Of a stretch of 64,000 bases of DNA, positions 42,583-51,154 are shown in pieces. Under the pieces are notes generated by a model. It was not told where the DNA came from, did not search any database, and saw only the letters and a list, made by a program, of their open reading frames with translations. The stretch's first letter is position 1. The number at the start of each line of letters is the position of its first letter. Position numbers and translations under genes: made by a program. This DNA is from Cellulomonas sp. APG4 (GTDB taxonomy: Bacteria; Actinomycetota; Actinomycetes; Actinomycetales; Cellulomonadaceae). The DNA is taken from positions 1-64,000 of the forward strand of contig NZ_JAACYI010000019.1 in assembly GCF_009996735.1 (NCBI RefSeq), written 5' to 3'.

Positions 42583-43568
42583 GCCGACACCAGCTCAAGC
42601 GTTGCCTGGGCGTCCCCACCGGTCGGGGCCTCAGCGGCAGCCGCGGCGCGCGCGCGGACACGCCCGACGGTCGCACGACTCGGCATCCCCGGTAGCCGGC
42701 TGATCGCCGAGTCCGTCATGCCCTGCTCGACGAGCCGGAGCACCTCCGCATCACGGGCCGCGTCATCGACCACAGGGGCCGTAGGAGGCCCTGGGGGTGT
42801 CGGGGGTGCGGCCGGTGCCCCCACGGCGGCCGGTGCGGCCACAGGCGCTGGAACGGGCTGCGGGGCAGGGTTCTCGGCCGAGGTGTGCTCGGTGATCGCG
42901 TCCTGCGCGGCTGCGCGGCGCTCGGCGACCCGTGCCGCGGCTTCCAGAGCGGCGAGCTCGGACTCCGCGTCAGCCCGCGCGCGGATGCGCGCGATCGCCG
43001 CCTCGGCCTCAGCGTCCGCCTTCGCCTGGGCGACCCGTGCAGCGGCGGCGTCATCAAGGAGCGCCTGCTGCCGCTGGCGGTGAGCGGCGGCTTCGGCTGC
43101 TTCGTGCTCGGCGGCACGTGTGGCGGCGGCGGCGACCTGGGCGGGTGACGCGATGAGAACCCGCTCGGTCAGGAACGTGCCGAACAGCACCAGGGAAGGG
43201 AAAGACGCGGCCATGACCGCTGCGGCGACGGACGCTCCGGTCGCGACCGCGTGCGCGTGGTTCACCCACACGGACAGGCCGGTCAGGACAGCGATGCCGA
43301 GCCAGGCGAGGACGACGAGGGCCCGCTCACCCCGCTGGCGGTAGATCGACGCGACGAAGCTGAACGCTACGAGCGCGACGTCGTACGCGATGAACGCGCC
43401 CCACGCGAGGGTCGGGTGGGCGAACTCGCGGGCAGTCGCAACGAGCGCCTCGGCGCTCATCGCGAAGCTCGGGGTGACGACGACGGCGAGGAGCACGAGC
43501 GCGAGCCACACGCCGCGGCGGGTGTCGGGGTTGAGCTTGGCTGGGGCGGGTGTCTGGGCGGCGCTCAT
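42579..43568 (-). CDS. DUF2637-like membrane protein with coiled coil and C-terminal helix-turn-helix
   Basis: ATG 43568 gives 329 residues. Four membrane segments fill residues ~20-150 (for example WLALVLLAVVVTPSFAMSAE and AFIAYDVALVAFSFVASIY), the DUF2637 arrangement known from Streptomyces and related plasmids (Spd-type transfer/spread proteins). A long alanine-rich coiled coil (AEAEAAIARIRARADAESEL) and a proline/alanine linker follow. The end has VLRLVEQGMTDSAISRLPGM, a resolvase-like helix-turn-helix. It could link DNA to the membrane during transfer. Confidence 0.7.
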   Translation of the reverse strand: MSAAQTPAPAKLNPDTRRGVWLALVLLAVVVTPSFAMSAEALVATAREFAHPTLAWGAFIAYDVALVAFSFVASIYRQRGERALVVLAWLGIAVLTGLSVWVNHAHAVATGASVAAAVMAASFPSLVLFGTFLTERVLIASPAQVAAAATRAAEHEAAEAAAHRQRQQALLDDAAAARVAQAKADAEAEAAIARIRARADAESELAALEAAARVAERRAAAQDAITEHTSAENPAPQPVPAPVAAPAAVGAPAAPPTPPGPPTAPVVDDAARDAEVLRLVEQGMTDSAISRLPGMPSRATVGRVRARAAAAAEAPTGGDAQATLELVSA

Positions 43569-43660
43569 CGCGGCCCCCTCTCTAGAAACGTCCAACAGTT
43601 CTGTATGACTGGTGTCGACGCTACCGGCAGAGATGCACAGCGCACCGGTCCCCGCCCGCG

Positions 43661-44090
43661 GGTGCTCACCAACCCCGCTCAACCCCGCTCACCACGGGTG
43701 CTCACCGGCCCGCTCAAGGGCCGCTCACCACGGTGCGCACGCCCGCTCATCACGGGTGCTCACACCTGCTCACCGGGCCGCTCACGCAGGGGTGCGCGTA
43801 CTGCTCACGTGAGCGGGCGGCGGGGTGCTCAACGAGCAGCGTGGGACCGCTCACCGGGGTGCGCACACGCACGCTGCGCAGCAGGTGACGGTGCGCACAG
43901 GGCGGGTGTGCGGTGCGGCCGGTGCGCAGCGCGGCGTGCTCACGGGGGGCAGCCGGGTGCGCACACGGGCCGCTCAGAGCACCGGGGCGCGCAGCCTGAC
44001 CGGGTGCTCAACGAGCGGCCGTGGGCGGGTGCGCGGGTGCTCGCCGAGGAAGTGCGCATGAGCAGGGGTGCGCAGCCGAGTCACGGCGCC
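43661..44090. repeat. Dense array of degenerate GGTGCKCAC / CCGCTCAC repeats (~27 copies)
   Basis: In this gene-free stretch the core [GC][TC]GC[TG]CA recurs about 27 times, mostly as GGTGCTCACC, GGTGCGCAC and CCGCTCACC, at irregular spacing of about 8-25 bp. A longer unit (GGTGCTCAACGAGC) occurs near 43825 and 44003. No spacer/repeat regularity as in CRISPR and no cas gene. The array lies between the DUF2637-like gene and a small zinc-ribbon gene. It looks like a multimeric binding site: an origin, a partition centromere, or a clt-like transfer locus. Confidence 0.75.
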
Positions 44091-44157
44091 CTGGACGCCT
44101 GCGCGCGCCTGTCGCAGTCGAGCTCACCCAGAGCAGGCCGGCGCGCATGCCCGTAGC

Positions 44158-44532
44158 TCAGACGGGCAGGGCGGGGTCGGTCGTGGGCGTCCCGCACCAC
44201 GGGCACCACAACGCGCCCGCGGGCACCCCGTCATGGGTGCAGGCGGCTTGGCGTAGGTGCGTGCGGACGGTCGCGATCGCGAGGCGCACAGCAGCCCTCG
44301 GGGTGGGCAGCTCGACCTCGCTGCCGGTGCGCAGGAGTACCTGGTCGCCATCCCCGAGCTCGAGGTGGATCTCGTAGATGCCGGCGCGTTCCCGTAACGA
44401 CCAGCTGGCGCCGTCGACGTTCCCGGCGATCACCCAGGGGAACGCGTCGAGCTCCTGGGCCGCGGTTGCTCCGAGTTCGGCGGCCGCCGCAGCTACCTCA
44501 GCGGCGCTCCCTGGCTCCCACGGGTCGGTCAT
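44158..44532 (-). CDS. Hypothetical protein with C-terminal zinc ribbon knuckle
   Basis: The 124-residue product is acidic and alanine-rich (AAEVAAAAAELGATAAQELD), followed by beta strands (GIYEIHLELGDGDQVLLRTG) and a C-terminal ALWCPWCGTPTTD, a CxxC knuckle. It lies next to the repeat array, so it might recognise it. No family assigned. Confidence 0.5.
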   Translation of the reverse strand: MTDPWEPGSAAEVAAAAAELGATAAQELDAFPWVIAGNVDGASWSLRERAGIYEIHLELGDGDQVLLRTGSEVELPTPRAAVRLAIATVRTHLRQAACTHDGVPAGALWCPWCGTPTTDPALPV

Positions 44533-44605
44533 GGGAGTGACGGTAGCGCGGTGCGTGTGGCGTCGCGCGCGCCTGACCTGGGGGTTTCCGTGTCCCTTCT
44601 CGTCG

Positions 44606-44899
44606 TCACCAGGCGTCGGCGGCGGCGTTCAGGTCCTCGTCGGACGCTGCCCCGGCGTCCTCACGGGCTCGTTCAACCCAGCCACTACCCCGGAGGCGGG
44701 CGGCATGCTCCCGTGCGAGCTCGGCGACGTGGTGCGCCCCGAGCGGTACCCCGTCGACGAGGCCGTATCGGGCGCCGCCGGTGTCACCGAGGGCCTCAGC
44801 GAGGTCAGTAACGAGCTCGTGGGGGAGGGCAGGGTGTTCGAGGAGCCGGGCGAGGGCGTCGAGAAGGGCGGCGGCGTCGGCGTTCTGCTGGGTGCTCAT
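44606..44899 (-). CDS. Small helical acidic protein (97 aa)
   Basis: ATG 44899 gives an almost wholly helical product (AALLDALARLLEHPALPHEL and ELAREHAARLRGSGWVERAR) with an acidic end. No family recognised. It shares the leftward direction with the preceding gene, 73 bp apart. Confidence 0.5.
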   Translation of the reverse strand: MSTQQNADAAALLDALARLLEHPALPHELVTDLAEALGDTGGARYGLVDGVPLGAHHVAELAREHAARLRGSGWVERAREDAGAASDEDLNAAADAW

Positions 44900-46278
44900 G
44901 GTGACCATCATCGCGACGGTTCGAAGAGGGGTGGACGACGGCACGGGGCCGGAGAATCGGGCGTCCCCAAGGGTGCCGTCATGACGGCAGTCCACCCGGG
45001 GCTGGGGGAGGCCCGAGCGGGCGGCCGGACAGCGGCGCGGCGGGCGGACCGACTGCAGCGGCCGCCCCGCCCCCGGCCCAGCGTCGGCCTAGGTGCTGGG
45101 TTGCGTTGGCGGGTGAGCCGGCGCCGCGTTCTCTTGCAGCGACGTCCCAGCTGTCGTGGTGGGCTTGGGCATGGTTGTTCGGCGGAAGACCAAGTACCCC
45201 AGATTTGCTGCCCGCCGCATCGCAGTGTCCCGTGGGGTGGCTGGTTGACCGAGGTCCGCGGGTCTTCCGGCAGCTGATTGCTGTACCCCTACGGGTGCCG
45301 TCGCCGCATCGCTACGGGCCGGCGGTTCGCACCGCATCGAACGACGCGGACGGGTCGAGCAGGGGGTTGGGCCCGCGAGTCTCACCCCTCCACGAGTCGC
45401 GCCCCAGGGGGCGCTGTCGTGGAGGGGTTCGCCTCGCTCTGCTGGAAGGGCAGGTTGGGGTCGTGGACCGTGGCCGGGTTCTGCGAGAACGGGTGCGGTC
45501 GCGGGCGGTGCCCTCGGTCTAGGCGCTAGGGCGCCTGACCTCGGTCACCTGCCCTGCTCGTGCATGGCTGGGTCTACGACTCATGGCTGGGTTCTTCGGT
45601 CATGTCACCTCCGCGGTCGGTTACATCGCGACGGCCCTGGCGGGCCTGCGACGCAACCTTGACCGCTCGACTGCGGCAGGGCGGGCAGTGCCGGCCCCGC
45701 ATTTCCCGTAGCCCAACCCGACCGTAGGGCGGCTCACCGAAGTGCACCCGACAAGCCACCGGCACGCCGGGTGGTCACGCGCCGCGCGTCGGGGTCACCT
45801 ACGCCCCTCGCGGTACGGCACCCGCCACCCCTGACCGGACCACGACGCCACGGAACGCCCCTCGCCCACCCGGCACGGTTACCCAACCCCAGCACAGGGA
45901 GAGCTAGCGCCATCTACCGCACCAACCCGACCACCCCGAACGGCAGGGAGCCTTCGGTCGCGGCCATACGCCGAGCGCCAGCGAGGCGGGTGGTTCGACC
46001 GTTGGCGACCGGACCCACCACCCCAGCAAGGGAGGCCCTTGGCCGGCGGCCATACGCCGAGCGCAGCGAGGCGGGTGGTTCCGGCCTTGGGCCGACCGAC
46101 CCCACCCACACAACCCGACCCGGAACGAGACGCCCGAGCCGCGCGACACGCAACGCAACGTCACGCACCCCGGCGAGGTAGCCCCGTACCGACTGAAGGC
46201 CCTCTCCCCAACAGAAGGTCTACGAAAGGGGGAGTTCGCTGGGGTGGCGGGGGGCGTTCTCGGGCGCGCACGGAGGGC
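44900..46278. other. Long stretch without a convincing gene
   Basis: Several open frames cross this 1.4-kb region on both strands but none combines a ribosome binding site with believable protein sequence. A 63-codon leftward frame at 45574-45765 (with RGRHCPPCRSRAVK) is the best candidate for a gene. Direct repeats ATGGCTGGGT at 45564 and 45583, and the 86-bp-spaced repeats at 45961-46081, are present. The region may hold replication or transfer sites. Confidence 0.4.
45961..46081. repeat. Two ~35-bp direct repeats, 86 bp apart
   Basis: CGGCCATACGCCGAGCG followed by (C)CAGCGAGGCGGGTGGTTC occurs at 45961-45996 and 46047-46081, differing by one base. Sequence before each copy is also similar (GGGAGCC/GGGAGGCCC). 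This intergenic duplication is likely functional or a remnant of a dispersed genomic repeat. Confidence 0.7.
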
Positions 46279-46318
46279 CCGACAGAGGGGGCGAGCCCCT
46301 CTGTGTGACCTCTGTCGG
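46279..46318. promoter_or_regulatory. Nested inverted repeats upstream of the replication-relaxation gene
   Basis: Inner arms AGAGGGG (46284-46290) and CCCCTCT (46296-46302) are enclosed by outer arms CCGACAGAG (46279-46287) and CTCTGTCGG (46310-46318). The two structures share bases and exclude each other. Located 110 bp before a replication-relaxation gene, it could be a control hairpin or an origin of transfer; neither is proven. Confidence 0.45.
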
Positions 46319-46375
46319 TACCTTCGTCGGCCCCTCGGTGGGCTCCTCTTCCACTGTGCACCGCAGTACGTAGAC

Positions 46376-46385
46376 TGTATAGACA
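46376..46385 (+). promoter_or_regulatory. Element-wide operator, copy 9 (TGTATAGACA)
   Basis: A full 10-base match. Five bases later TAGATC is a possible -10, and ATG 46428 follows with GAGGAG as ribosome binding site. Confidence 0.7.
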
Positions 46386-46427
46386 GCGACTAGATCGTGA
46401 CCGTCTGCGACCTCGAGGAGCACACCG

Positions 46428-47798
46428 ATGCGCACCACCAGCCCCACACCCGGACCCAACGCACTCGAGCGCACGATCCTGCTGTACCTCGCCCGCGCCG
46501 GGTACGCGCGGATGCACCACATCCAGCTCGCCACCGGTGCATCGCCCAAGTACCTCGCGAGCACGATGTCCAAGCTGGCGAAGCGGGAGTGGGCGGCCTC
46601 GGAGCCGGTCACCGTGCGCGGCATCGGCCGTGACGGCACCCCCGACGTCGCCGCCCCCTCGGTCGTCTGGTACACCACCCAGGCAGGGCACAAGTTCATC
46701 GACCGGGTCATTCCAGCGATGCCGGGATCGGGCAGGCAGCCCCAGCTCGCCCCCGTCGAGGGTATGGGTCGGGTCGATCACACCCTGGCGTGCGCCGGGG
46801 TCTATACCTGGGCAGCTCGCTGGGGCTGGATGTACCACACGGAGCGCGAGGTCAGAGCGACCGAACGTGCGGATGAGCGGATCTACCGCACCGACGAAAC
46901 CGGCAAGCGGTACCGGACCACCCCCGCCGACCGATGGTGGTCCGTGATCCTCGAGGAGGACACCAAGGCAAACTTGCGCCGCGCGCACTACCCCGACGGC
47001 GTCCTCATCCGGGGCGGGTACGAACTGGTCCTCGAAGTCGAGCGGGCATGCAAGCCTGTTGCCACCTATCACGCCGTGATCTCGGCCTACCGGGCCGCCG
47101 AAATCGACCAAGCGTGGATCATCAGCAACCCGAGGGCGTGGGAACGCATCATCGACGCCGCCGAGCGCGACGGCGCCACGTGGCAGCACGGCGGCCCGGA
47201 CGACACCTATGCGTGGGCGCCCAAGCGGGCCGGGGCGATGCCCCGCGGCGCGGTGTACCTGCAGCGCGTCACCAGTGAGCGCGCGCAGATCGGCGACCTC
47301 GTGGCCCTGCCCGCCTCCGAACGCAAGCACCTCATGACCTCGACGGCACCGCCCCTGCAGATGCGCGCGGAGGTCGTCCCGGACGACGAGATGGCACGAG
47401 CGTGGAAGGTGCGAGACACCTCGGCCGCCGTCGCCGCGGCCGCGAAGCTCGAGCGACCCCGCACGAACGGGACCCCACGGCCCAAGCGGCCCGTCGTGAA
47501 GCTGGCCGCACCTGTGCCACCCGTGGCACCCCCCCAGCCTCCGCACCGGCCCGCCGCTCCGCCGGTAACCAGTGCAGCGCCGCCCGCAGCCCCACAACCG
47601 CCCACGCCGCCGTCGGAGCCTGTCACCACCACGCCCGAACCGGAGCTGCCCGTGCGCCTGGACGGCCTGGACCCCGAGGACGTGCCGCGCCTGCTGCGGC
47701 TCACGATCGAGCGGCAGAAGGTCATCGCAGACGCGCCTGCGGCCATGCGCAAGGTTTGGCTGGACTACTACGAGAAGTCCGCGTCCCCGGCCGCCTGA
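46428..47798 (+). CDS. Replication-relaxation family protein
   Basis: The 456-residue product begins with a winged helix (ERTILLYLARAGYARMHHIQ and ATGASPKYLASTMSKLAKRE) and a domain with RVDHTLACAGVYTWAARWGW and GVLIRGGYELVLEVERACKP, typical of the replication-relaxation (Replic_Relax) family found on actinobacterial plasmids and integrative elements. The last third is a proline-rich linker with a final helix. These proteins are thought to act with DNA at origins or in mobilisation. It is the first gene of the rightward replication block and is preceded by operator copy 9. Confidence 0.7.
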   Translation: MRTTSPTPGPNALERTILLYLARAGYARMHHIQLATGASPKYLASTMSKLAKREWAASEPVTVRGIGRDGTPDVAAPSVVWYTTQAGHKFIDRVIPAMPGSGRQPQLAPVEGMGRVDHTLACAGVYTWAARWGWMYHTEREVRATERADERIYRTDETGKRYRTTPADRWWSVILEEDTKANLRRAHYPDGVLIRGGYELVLEVERACKPVATYHAVISAYRAAEIDQAWIISNPRAWERIIDAAERDGATWQHGGPDDTYAWAPKRAGAMPRGAVYLQRVTSERAQIGDLVALPASERKHLMTSTAPPLQMRAEVVPDDEMARAWKVRDTSAAVAAAAKLERPRTNGTPRPKRPVVKLAAPVPPVAPPQPPHRPAAPPVTSAAPPAAPQPPTPPSEPVTTTPEPELPVRLDGLDPEDVPRLLRLTIERQKVIADAPAAMRKVWLDYYEKSASPAA

Positions 47799-47832
47799 GG
47801 TCCGAAGGGCAGCAGGCCGCTACGGTGCGACC

Positions 47833-48039
47833 ATGACCAGGGACGCCCGCTCTGACGTGCTCGCCCAGCGCGTCGCCGAAGCGGCTGCTGCCTGGCTGCG
47901 CGACCCGCGCGAAGCCGCCGTGTACCTGCGCCTGGTTGACGCGACCGCCGCGTGGGAGGCGCACACACGCCCGACGGGCTCGAGCGTGCTGGTGCCGTGC
48001 CGGACGTGGAGGCGATCCGCGCGACGGTGCTCGCGGTGA
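47833..48039 (+). CDS. Small hypothetical protein, probably frameshifted
   Basis: ATG 47833 encodes 68 residues, starting with LAQRVAEAAAAWLRDPREAA. After about codon 47 the sequence turns into cysteine/arginine noise. In another frame from ~47977 a better continuation (DGLERAGAVPDVEAIRATVL, then AVMAQLRVDQAGRGDAG) ends at 48098. A single-base shift near 47975 therefore likely broke the gene, or the sequence has an error there. Confidence 0.4.
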   Translation: MTRDARSDVLAQRVAEAAAAWLRDPREAAVYLRLVDATAAWEAHTRPTGSSVLVPCRTWRRSARRCSR

Positions 48040-48230
48040 TGGCCCAGCTCCGCGTCGACCAGGCCGGCCGGGGTGACGCGGGGTCGGCGCCTCTCTGACC
48101 ACACCTGGCGGGGACGCCCGTTAGTCGCCGACAAGCCACGTTACGTAATGGGTTCACCCTGGCTCGCCCCATGATGAGGCAAAGAGGCACGCTCCCCTGT
48201 GACGTCCCCACCCCACGCTACGGTCGTGGC

Positions 48231-48494
48231 GTGACCACCCCGCCCACACCACTCCCTGAACCACTACGGGCACGGGTGCAGTCCGCGGCCGGCACGTGGC
48301 TCAGCTGGTGCGCCCTCCACGAGGTCGACGCCCACACAGCGACTGCGACCACCATCATCGAGTGCGTGATGGAGCTCCGCCGTGGCGGAGCGCACCCTGA
48401 CGACCTCGCCGACATCATCGACGCGGCCGGCTTGATGGTGGGCATGCGGACCTGGCTGGACCCGCAGTTGCTCGCGCTGCGCCGCTCGCTCTGA
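48231..48494 (+). CDS. Small helical protein, paralogue of 28515-28757
   Basis: GTG 48231 gives 87 residues with TWLSWCALHEVDAHTATATT and DDLADIIDAAGLMVGMRTWL, which align with the product of 28515-28757 throughout. Function unknown; the duplication inside one element suggests both are maintained. Confidence 0.55.
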   Translation: MTTPPTPLPEPLRARVQSAAGTWLSWCALHEVDAHTATATTIIECVMELRRGGAHPDDLADIIDAAGLMVGMRTWLDPQLLALRRSL

Positions 48495-48664
48495 GCGCCA
48501 CTCCCCAGCCTCGAAACGGGCCGCCACAGCCCGTCCTGGCCGCTCTGACGCACTTTCGCGTGCCCACGCACCCTGAAACCCCTGCCTGCGGGCGAATCGT
48601 CTCTACGAGCCGCGACCGCAGAGGCCACGTTGGCGCTGGCCACCCGAACGGCGGGCCCCGTCCG

Positions 48665-48674
48665 TGTCTACACA
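48665..48674 (+). promoter_or_regulatory. Element-wide operator, copy 10 (TGTCTACACA)
   Basis: One base differs from the consensus but GTNTANAC is kept. Three bases later TATGAT (48678-48683) is a good -10, seven bases before ATG 48691, so the transcript is probably leaderless. Confidence 0.65.
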
Positions 48675-48690
48675 GCGTATGATCGCTGGC

Positions 48691-49104
48691 ATGAGCGCCG
48701 ACACCACCACCAGCAGCCAGCTGCCAGGCGAGGACGGCCCCCTCCCCATGCGCCGCGGCGGCGCACCCATCACCGACGACGAAGCCCTCGGCGTCGCCCG
48801 CCGCCTCGCCCGCGTCCAGGTCGCCCACGGGCGGCGACTCACCTCCCTCAGTGCTCCCACCGAACTCCCCGCCCCGGACACCCGCATCCAGTCCGCGCAC
48901 CGGCTACCGGCCCGACTCCTCATGCGCGTCCGGGCGAAGGCCGAGATGGAGGGACGCACCGTCACCTCGGTCATCGAGGACGCCCTGCGGGAGTACGCGG
49001 ATTCGGTTCCGGGCTCGAGGCTGCGCGCCATCCCGCCCCGCCGGGTGCCCAAGGCCATCGAGGTCGACCTCGCTACGGGTGAGCGCGTCACCGCCGACGA
49101 CTGA
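48691..49104 (+). CDS. Ribbon-helix-helix DNA-binding protein
   Basis: The 137-residue product carries a ribbon-helix-helix near residues 70-103: HRLPARLLMRVRAKAEMEGR and TVTSVIEDALREYADSV. Such proteins serve as relaxosome accessory factors, partition proteins (ParG/CopG type) or antitoxins. The N-terminal ~65 residues are flexible. No toxin or ParA ATPase follows, and the 22-bp iterons lie ~310 bp downstream, so a partition or copy-control role is conceivable. Confidence 0.7.
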   Translation: MSADTTTSSQLPGEDGPLPMRRGGAPITDDEALGVARRLARVQVAHGRRLTSLSAPTELPAPDTRIQSAHRLPARLLMRVRAKAEMEGRTVTSVIEDALREYADSVPGSRLRAIPPRRVPKAIEVDLATGERVTADD

Positions 49105-49410
49105 AACTGGGCGTCCCCTTAGTTGCGCTCCAGACGGGAGTTGGGTCCGCCCGCCCTGAAGGGTGCACCCAGAGTTTCTGGCTGACACCGGTGTCCCCGC
49201 ACTCCCAAAGTCAGGAAGCGCCTGGCGCCTCCACGCTCGAAGGCACGGCCCCGTGCCTCCCGGACGTGCACGCCTGCGTGTCCTTCAAGGATGACAGTGA
49301 TGTTGCGTGCGTCAGCACGCCGGTGAGAACCGCTCGAGGTGTGAGTTCCGCCCACTCAGCCGCCGCCACCTCTCATCAGCCTCTACAAAGACTCTCTTGC
49401 AGACTCTTAG
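49105..49410. other. Gene-free stretch before the iterons
   Basis: Some 300 bp between the ribbon-helix-helix gene and the iteron array. No credible gene; GC content drops locally towards the end (ctctacaaagactctcttgcagactc), which together with the iterons suggests an origin or partition region. Confidence 0.45.
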
Positions 49411-49498
49411 CTCCCCGAACTTGTGGACTCGGCTCCCCAAGTTTGGGGACTTGCCTCCCCGACTTTGGGGACTCGCCTCCCCAAGCTTGGGGAGGGCG
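49411..49498. repeat. Four tandem 22-bp palindromic iterons
   Basis: Units start at 49411, 49433, 49455 and 49477, each 22 bp. The consensus is CTCCCC[AG]A[AGC]TTTGGGGACTYGS, of which CCCCAARYTTGGGG is a near-perfect palindrome (CCCCAAGCTTGGGG in unit 4). Exactly two helical turns separate the centres. This is the form of iterons or partition sites. It lies between the ribbon-helix-helix gene and the helicase operon. Confidence 0.85.
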
Positions 49499-49541
49499 AC
49501 CACTCAGGTTCACGCGCGGGGACTGTGGTTCCCGTCCGGGC

Positions 49542-49551
49542 TGTCTATACA
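49542..49551 (+). promoter_or_regulatory. Element-wide operator, copy 11 (TGTCTATACA)
   Basis: A full 10-base match, 43 bp after the iterons; TAGTGT follows after six bases and ATG 49599 after a further 35. Confidence 0.7.
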
Positions 49552-49598
49552 GGAGGGTAGTGTGGTGCCGTACACATCACCGAGCGAAGGACAGGCCG

Positions 49599-49934
49599 AT
49601 GGGAACCGCGTCCGCGCAAGCGCTGGCACGCCGCCTCGAGACCCTTGCCAGCGAGCGGGGCAAGACCGTCGACGAGCTCGTCACCGACCTCGACGCCCAC
49701 TTCGACGGCATCGTTGACCGGCTGTACGCGCACGAGATCCGCGAGGACCTCCTGGGCAGGCTCCACCGCGCCACCGAAGCGAAGGCGCAGGCCGATGCCG
49801 CACACCGGCACCTCATGATCCGTGCCGGTCTTGCTGGGATCCCCCGCACCGAGATCGCGCGAGCAGCCGGATGCACCCGGCAATGGGTCGTGCGCGTCCT
49901 CAAGGCGCACACCGCACGACGCGACGCGGCGTGA
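49599..49934 (+). CDS. Helix-turn-helix protein next to iterons
   Basis: The 111-residue product has a helical N-terminus (LARRLETLASERGKTVDELV) and a clear C-terminal helix-turn-helix (IPRTEIARAAGCTRQWVVRV). It lies 100 bp downstream of the iterons and could bind them as a replication initiator or copy-control protein. Replication initiators are normally larger, so control is the more likely role. Confidence 0.6.
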   Translation: MGTASAQALARRLETLASERGKTVDELVTDLDAHFDGIVDRLYAHEIREDLLGRLHRATEAKAQADAAHRHLMIRAGLAGIPRTEIARAAGCTRQWVVRVLKAHTARRDAA

Positions 49935-50013
49935 GAAACAGCGAAGCGACTGCCCCTACGACCCTGGCAGGCCGGGCAGTCGCTCCACCAACAATGACTG
50001 GAGCAACCCTAGC

Positions 50014-51066
50014 ATGAGCAGCCAACTCGCCCACGCCCTCCTGCATCTCAGCCCGCTCATCCGTCCCGAGATGCCGCGCAGCGGTCACGACTACGTCACA
50101 GCGTTCGCTGAGTGGGTGCACGAGTACGACACCGCGTTCCCCCACCCGGGTGGCGACCCGGTCAAGAGCATCGACCTCATCCACGATTCCCGGTACCGCT
50201 GCCCCTTCCCGCGGTCGACCATGGTCTGGGAGTTCGCCCGCTACCGCCCGGTCGAGGACCCCGCGGACGTAAGCGCAGTGCGGTCGGGCGCACCTCACGC
50301 CGAGCGTGGCTGGTACACCGAGCGGGAGTGGAAGGCCGCGCTGAAGCGGTTCGACCTGCACCGGGAGTGCGCCCGTGCGTGGGGTTGCGCGACGGCCAAG
50401 TTCGAGGCCGACGGCACAGGACCGAAGAAGTGGGCGTACGACACCCTCGCGAAGATGCTTGAGGGGGCCCTTGCTCTTGCGCGCGCGGTACAGGACGTGA
50501 CCAAGCACGTCGCCCACTACCGGATCCCAGTCATCGACATCGACGGGGTCATGCCTGACGCGAAGATGCTGGACCGGGCCACAGGTGCTTATGCCCGGAC
50601 GGTTGAGCACCACGAGCCTGCCACGCCTGCAGAGACGGCGCGGCTGCTGCTCCGCAAGGTGCGGCTCGAGTACGTCGCCGACTATGGCGGCGCGGCGCGG
50701 CCGCACTGGTGGCCGGTCGACGTCGAGACCGCCGTCCTCTTGCTGGACGCGGCTGGTGAGCTTAGCGGCACGCCCGTGGTGCCGACACCAGCGCCTGCCG
50801 TGCAGTGGCGCGGGGGTCGCCCGGTGATCACCGAGGAGATGGACCAGTTGATGCCGGCGCTGCGTCGCCTGCCGAGCCGGATGCGTCTGTCGCCTGATTC
50901 GGCGCAGCGGACCGTGAGGAAGGTGCCCGACAAGGCGGACGTCGCCGCGCCTGTCACGGGGTCCGGGACGAAGCGTTCCGGGCGCGTCGGTGCCGCGCGC
51001 CCGATCACGTCGGCGTCGCTCTACAGCGACCCGTCCTTTCTCGCGGGCCTGGGCGAGACGGCCTAG
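50014..51066 (+). CDS. Hypothetical protein of the replication block
   Basis: The product has 350 residues. The N-terminal ~150 residues are tryptophan- and aromatic-rich (RYRCPFPRSTMVWEFARYRP and WYTEREWKAALKRFDLHREC), then a helical part and a basic, low-complexity tail (RMRLSPDSAQRTVRKVPDKA). GGAGCAACC is the ribosome binding site. No family recognised. Its position between the iterons and the helicase makes a replication initiator possible, but I see no HUH or primase motif. Confidence 0.5.
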   Translation: MSSQLAHALLHLSPLIRPEMPRSGHDYVTAFAEWVHEYDTAFPHPGGDPVKSIDLIHDSRYRCPFPRSTMVWEFARYRPVEDPADVSAVRSGAPHAERGWYTEREWKAALKRFDLHRECARAWGCATAKFEADGTGPKKWAYDTLAKMLEGALALARAVQDVTKHVAHYRIPVIDIDGVMPDAKMLDRATGAYARTVEHHEPATPAETARLLLRKVRLEYVADYGGAARPHWWPVDVETAVLLLDAAGELSGTPVVPTPAPAVQWRGGRPVITEEMDQLMPALRRLPSRMRLSPDSAQRTVRKVPDKADVAAPVTGSGTKRSGRVGAARPITSASLYSDPSFLAGLGETA

Positions 51067-51154
51067 CCGGCGCTCTGAACCCTCCTCCGGGCACACCCAT
51101 CCGTGTGTGCTATCGGAATCTTGGTCGATCTCGACCGTTAGCCATTGACCCTGG

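Noticed and set aside
43661-44090. A CRISPR array
   Set aside because: Repeats are short, degenerate and irregularly spaced, spacers are missing, and no cas gene exists in the window.
46800-46807. A further copy of the 10-bp operator (GTCTATAC)
   Set aside because: It lies inside the replication-relaxation coding region, encodes V-Y-T in frame and is not followed by a start codon.
49411-49498. A set of transcription terminators
   Set aside because: The hairpins repeat with an exact 22-bp period, have no loop or U-tract typical of terminators, and follow no gene directly.
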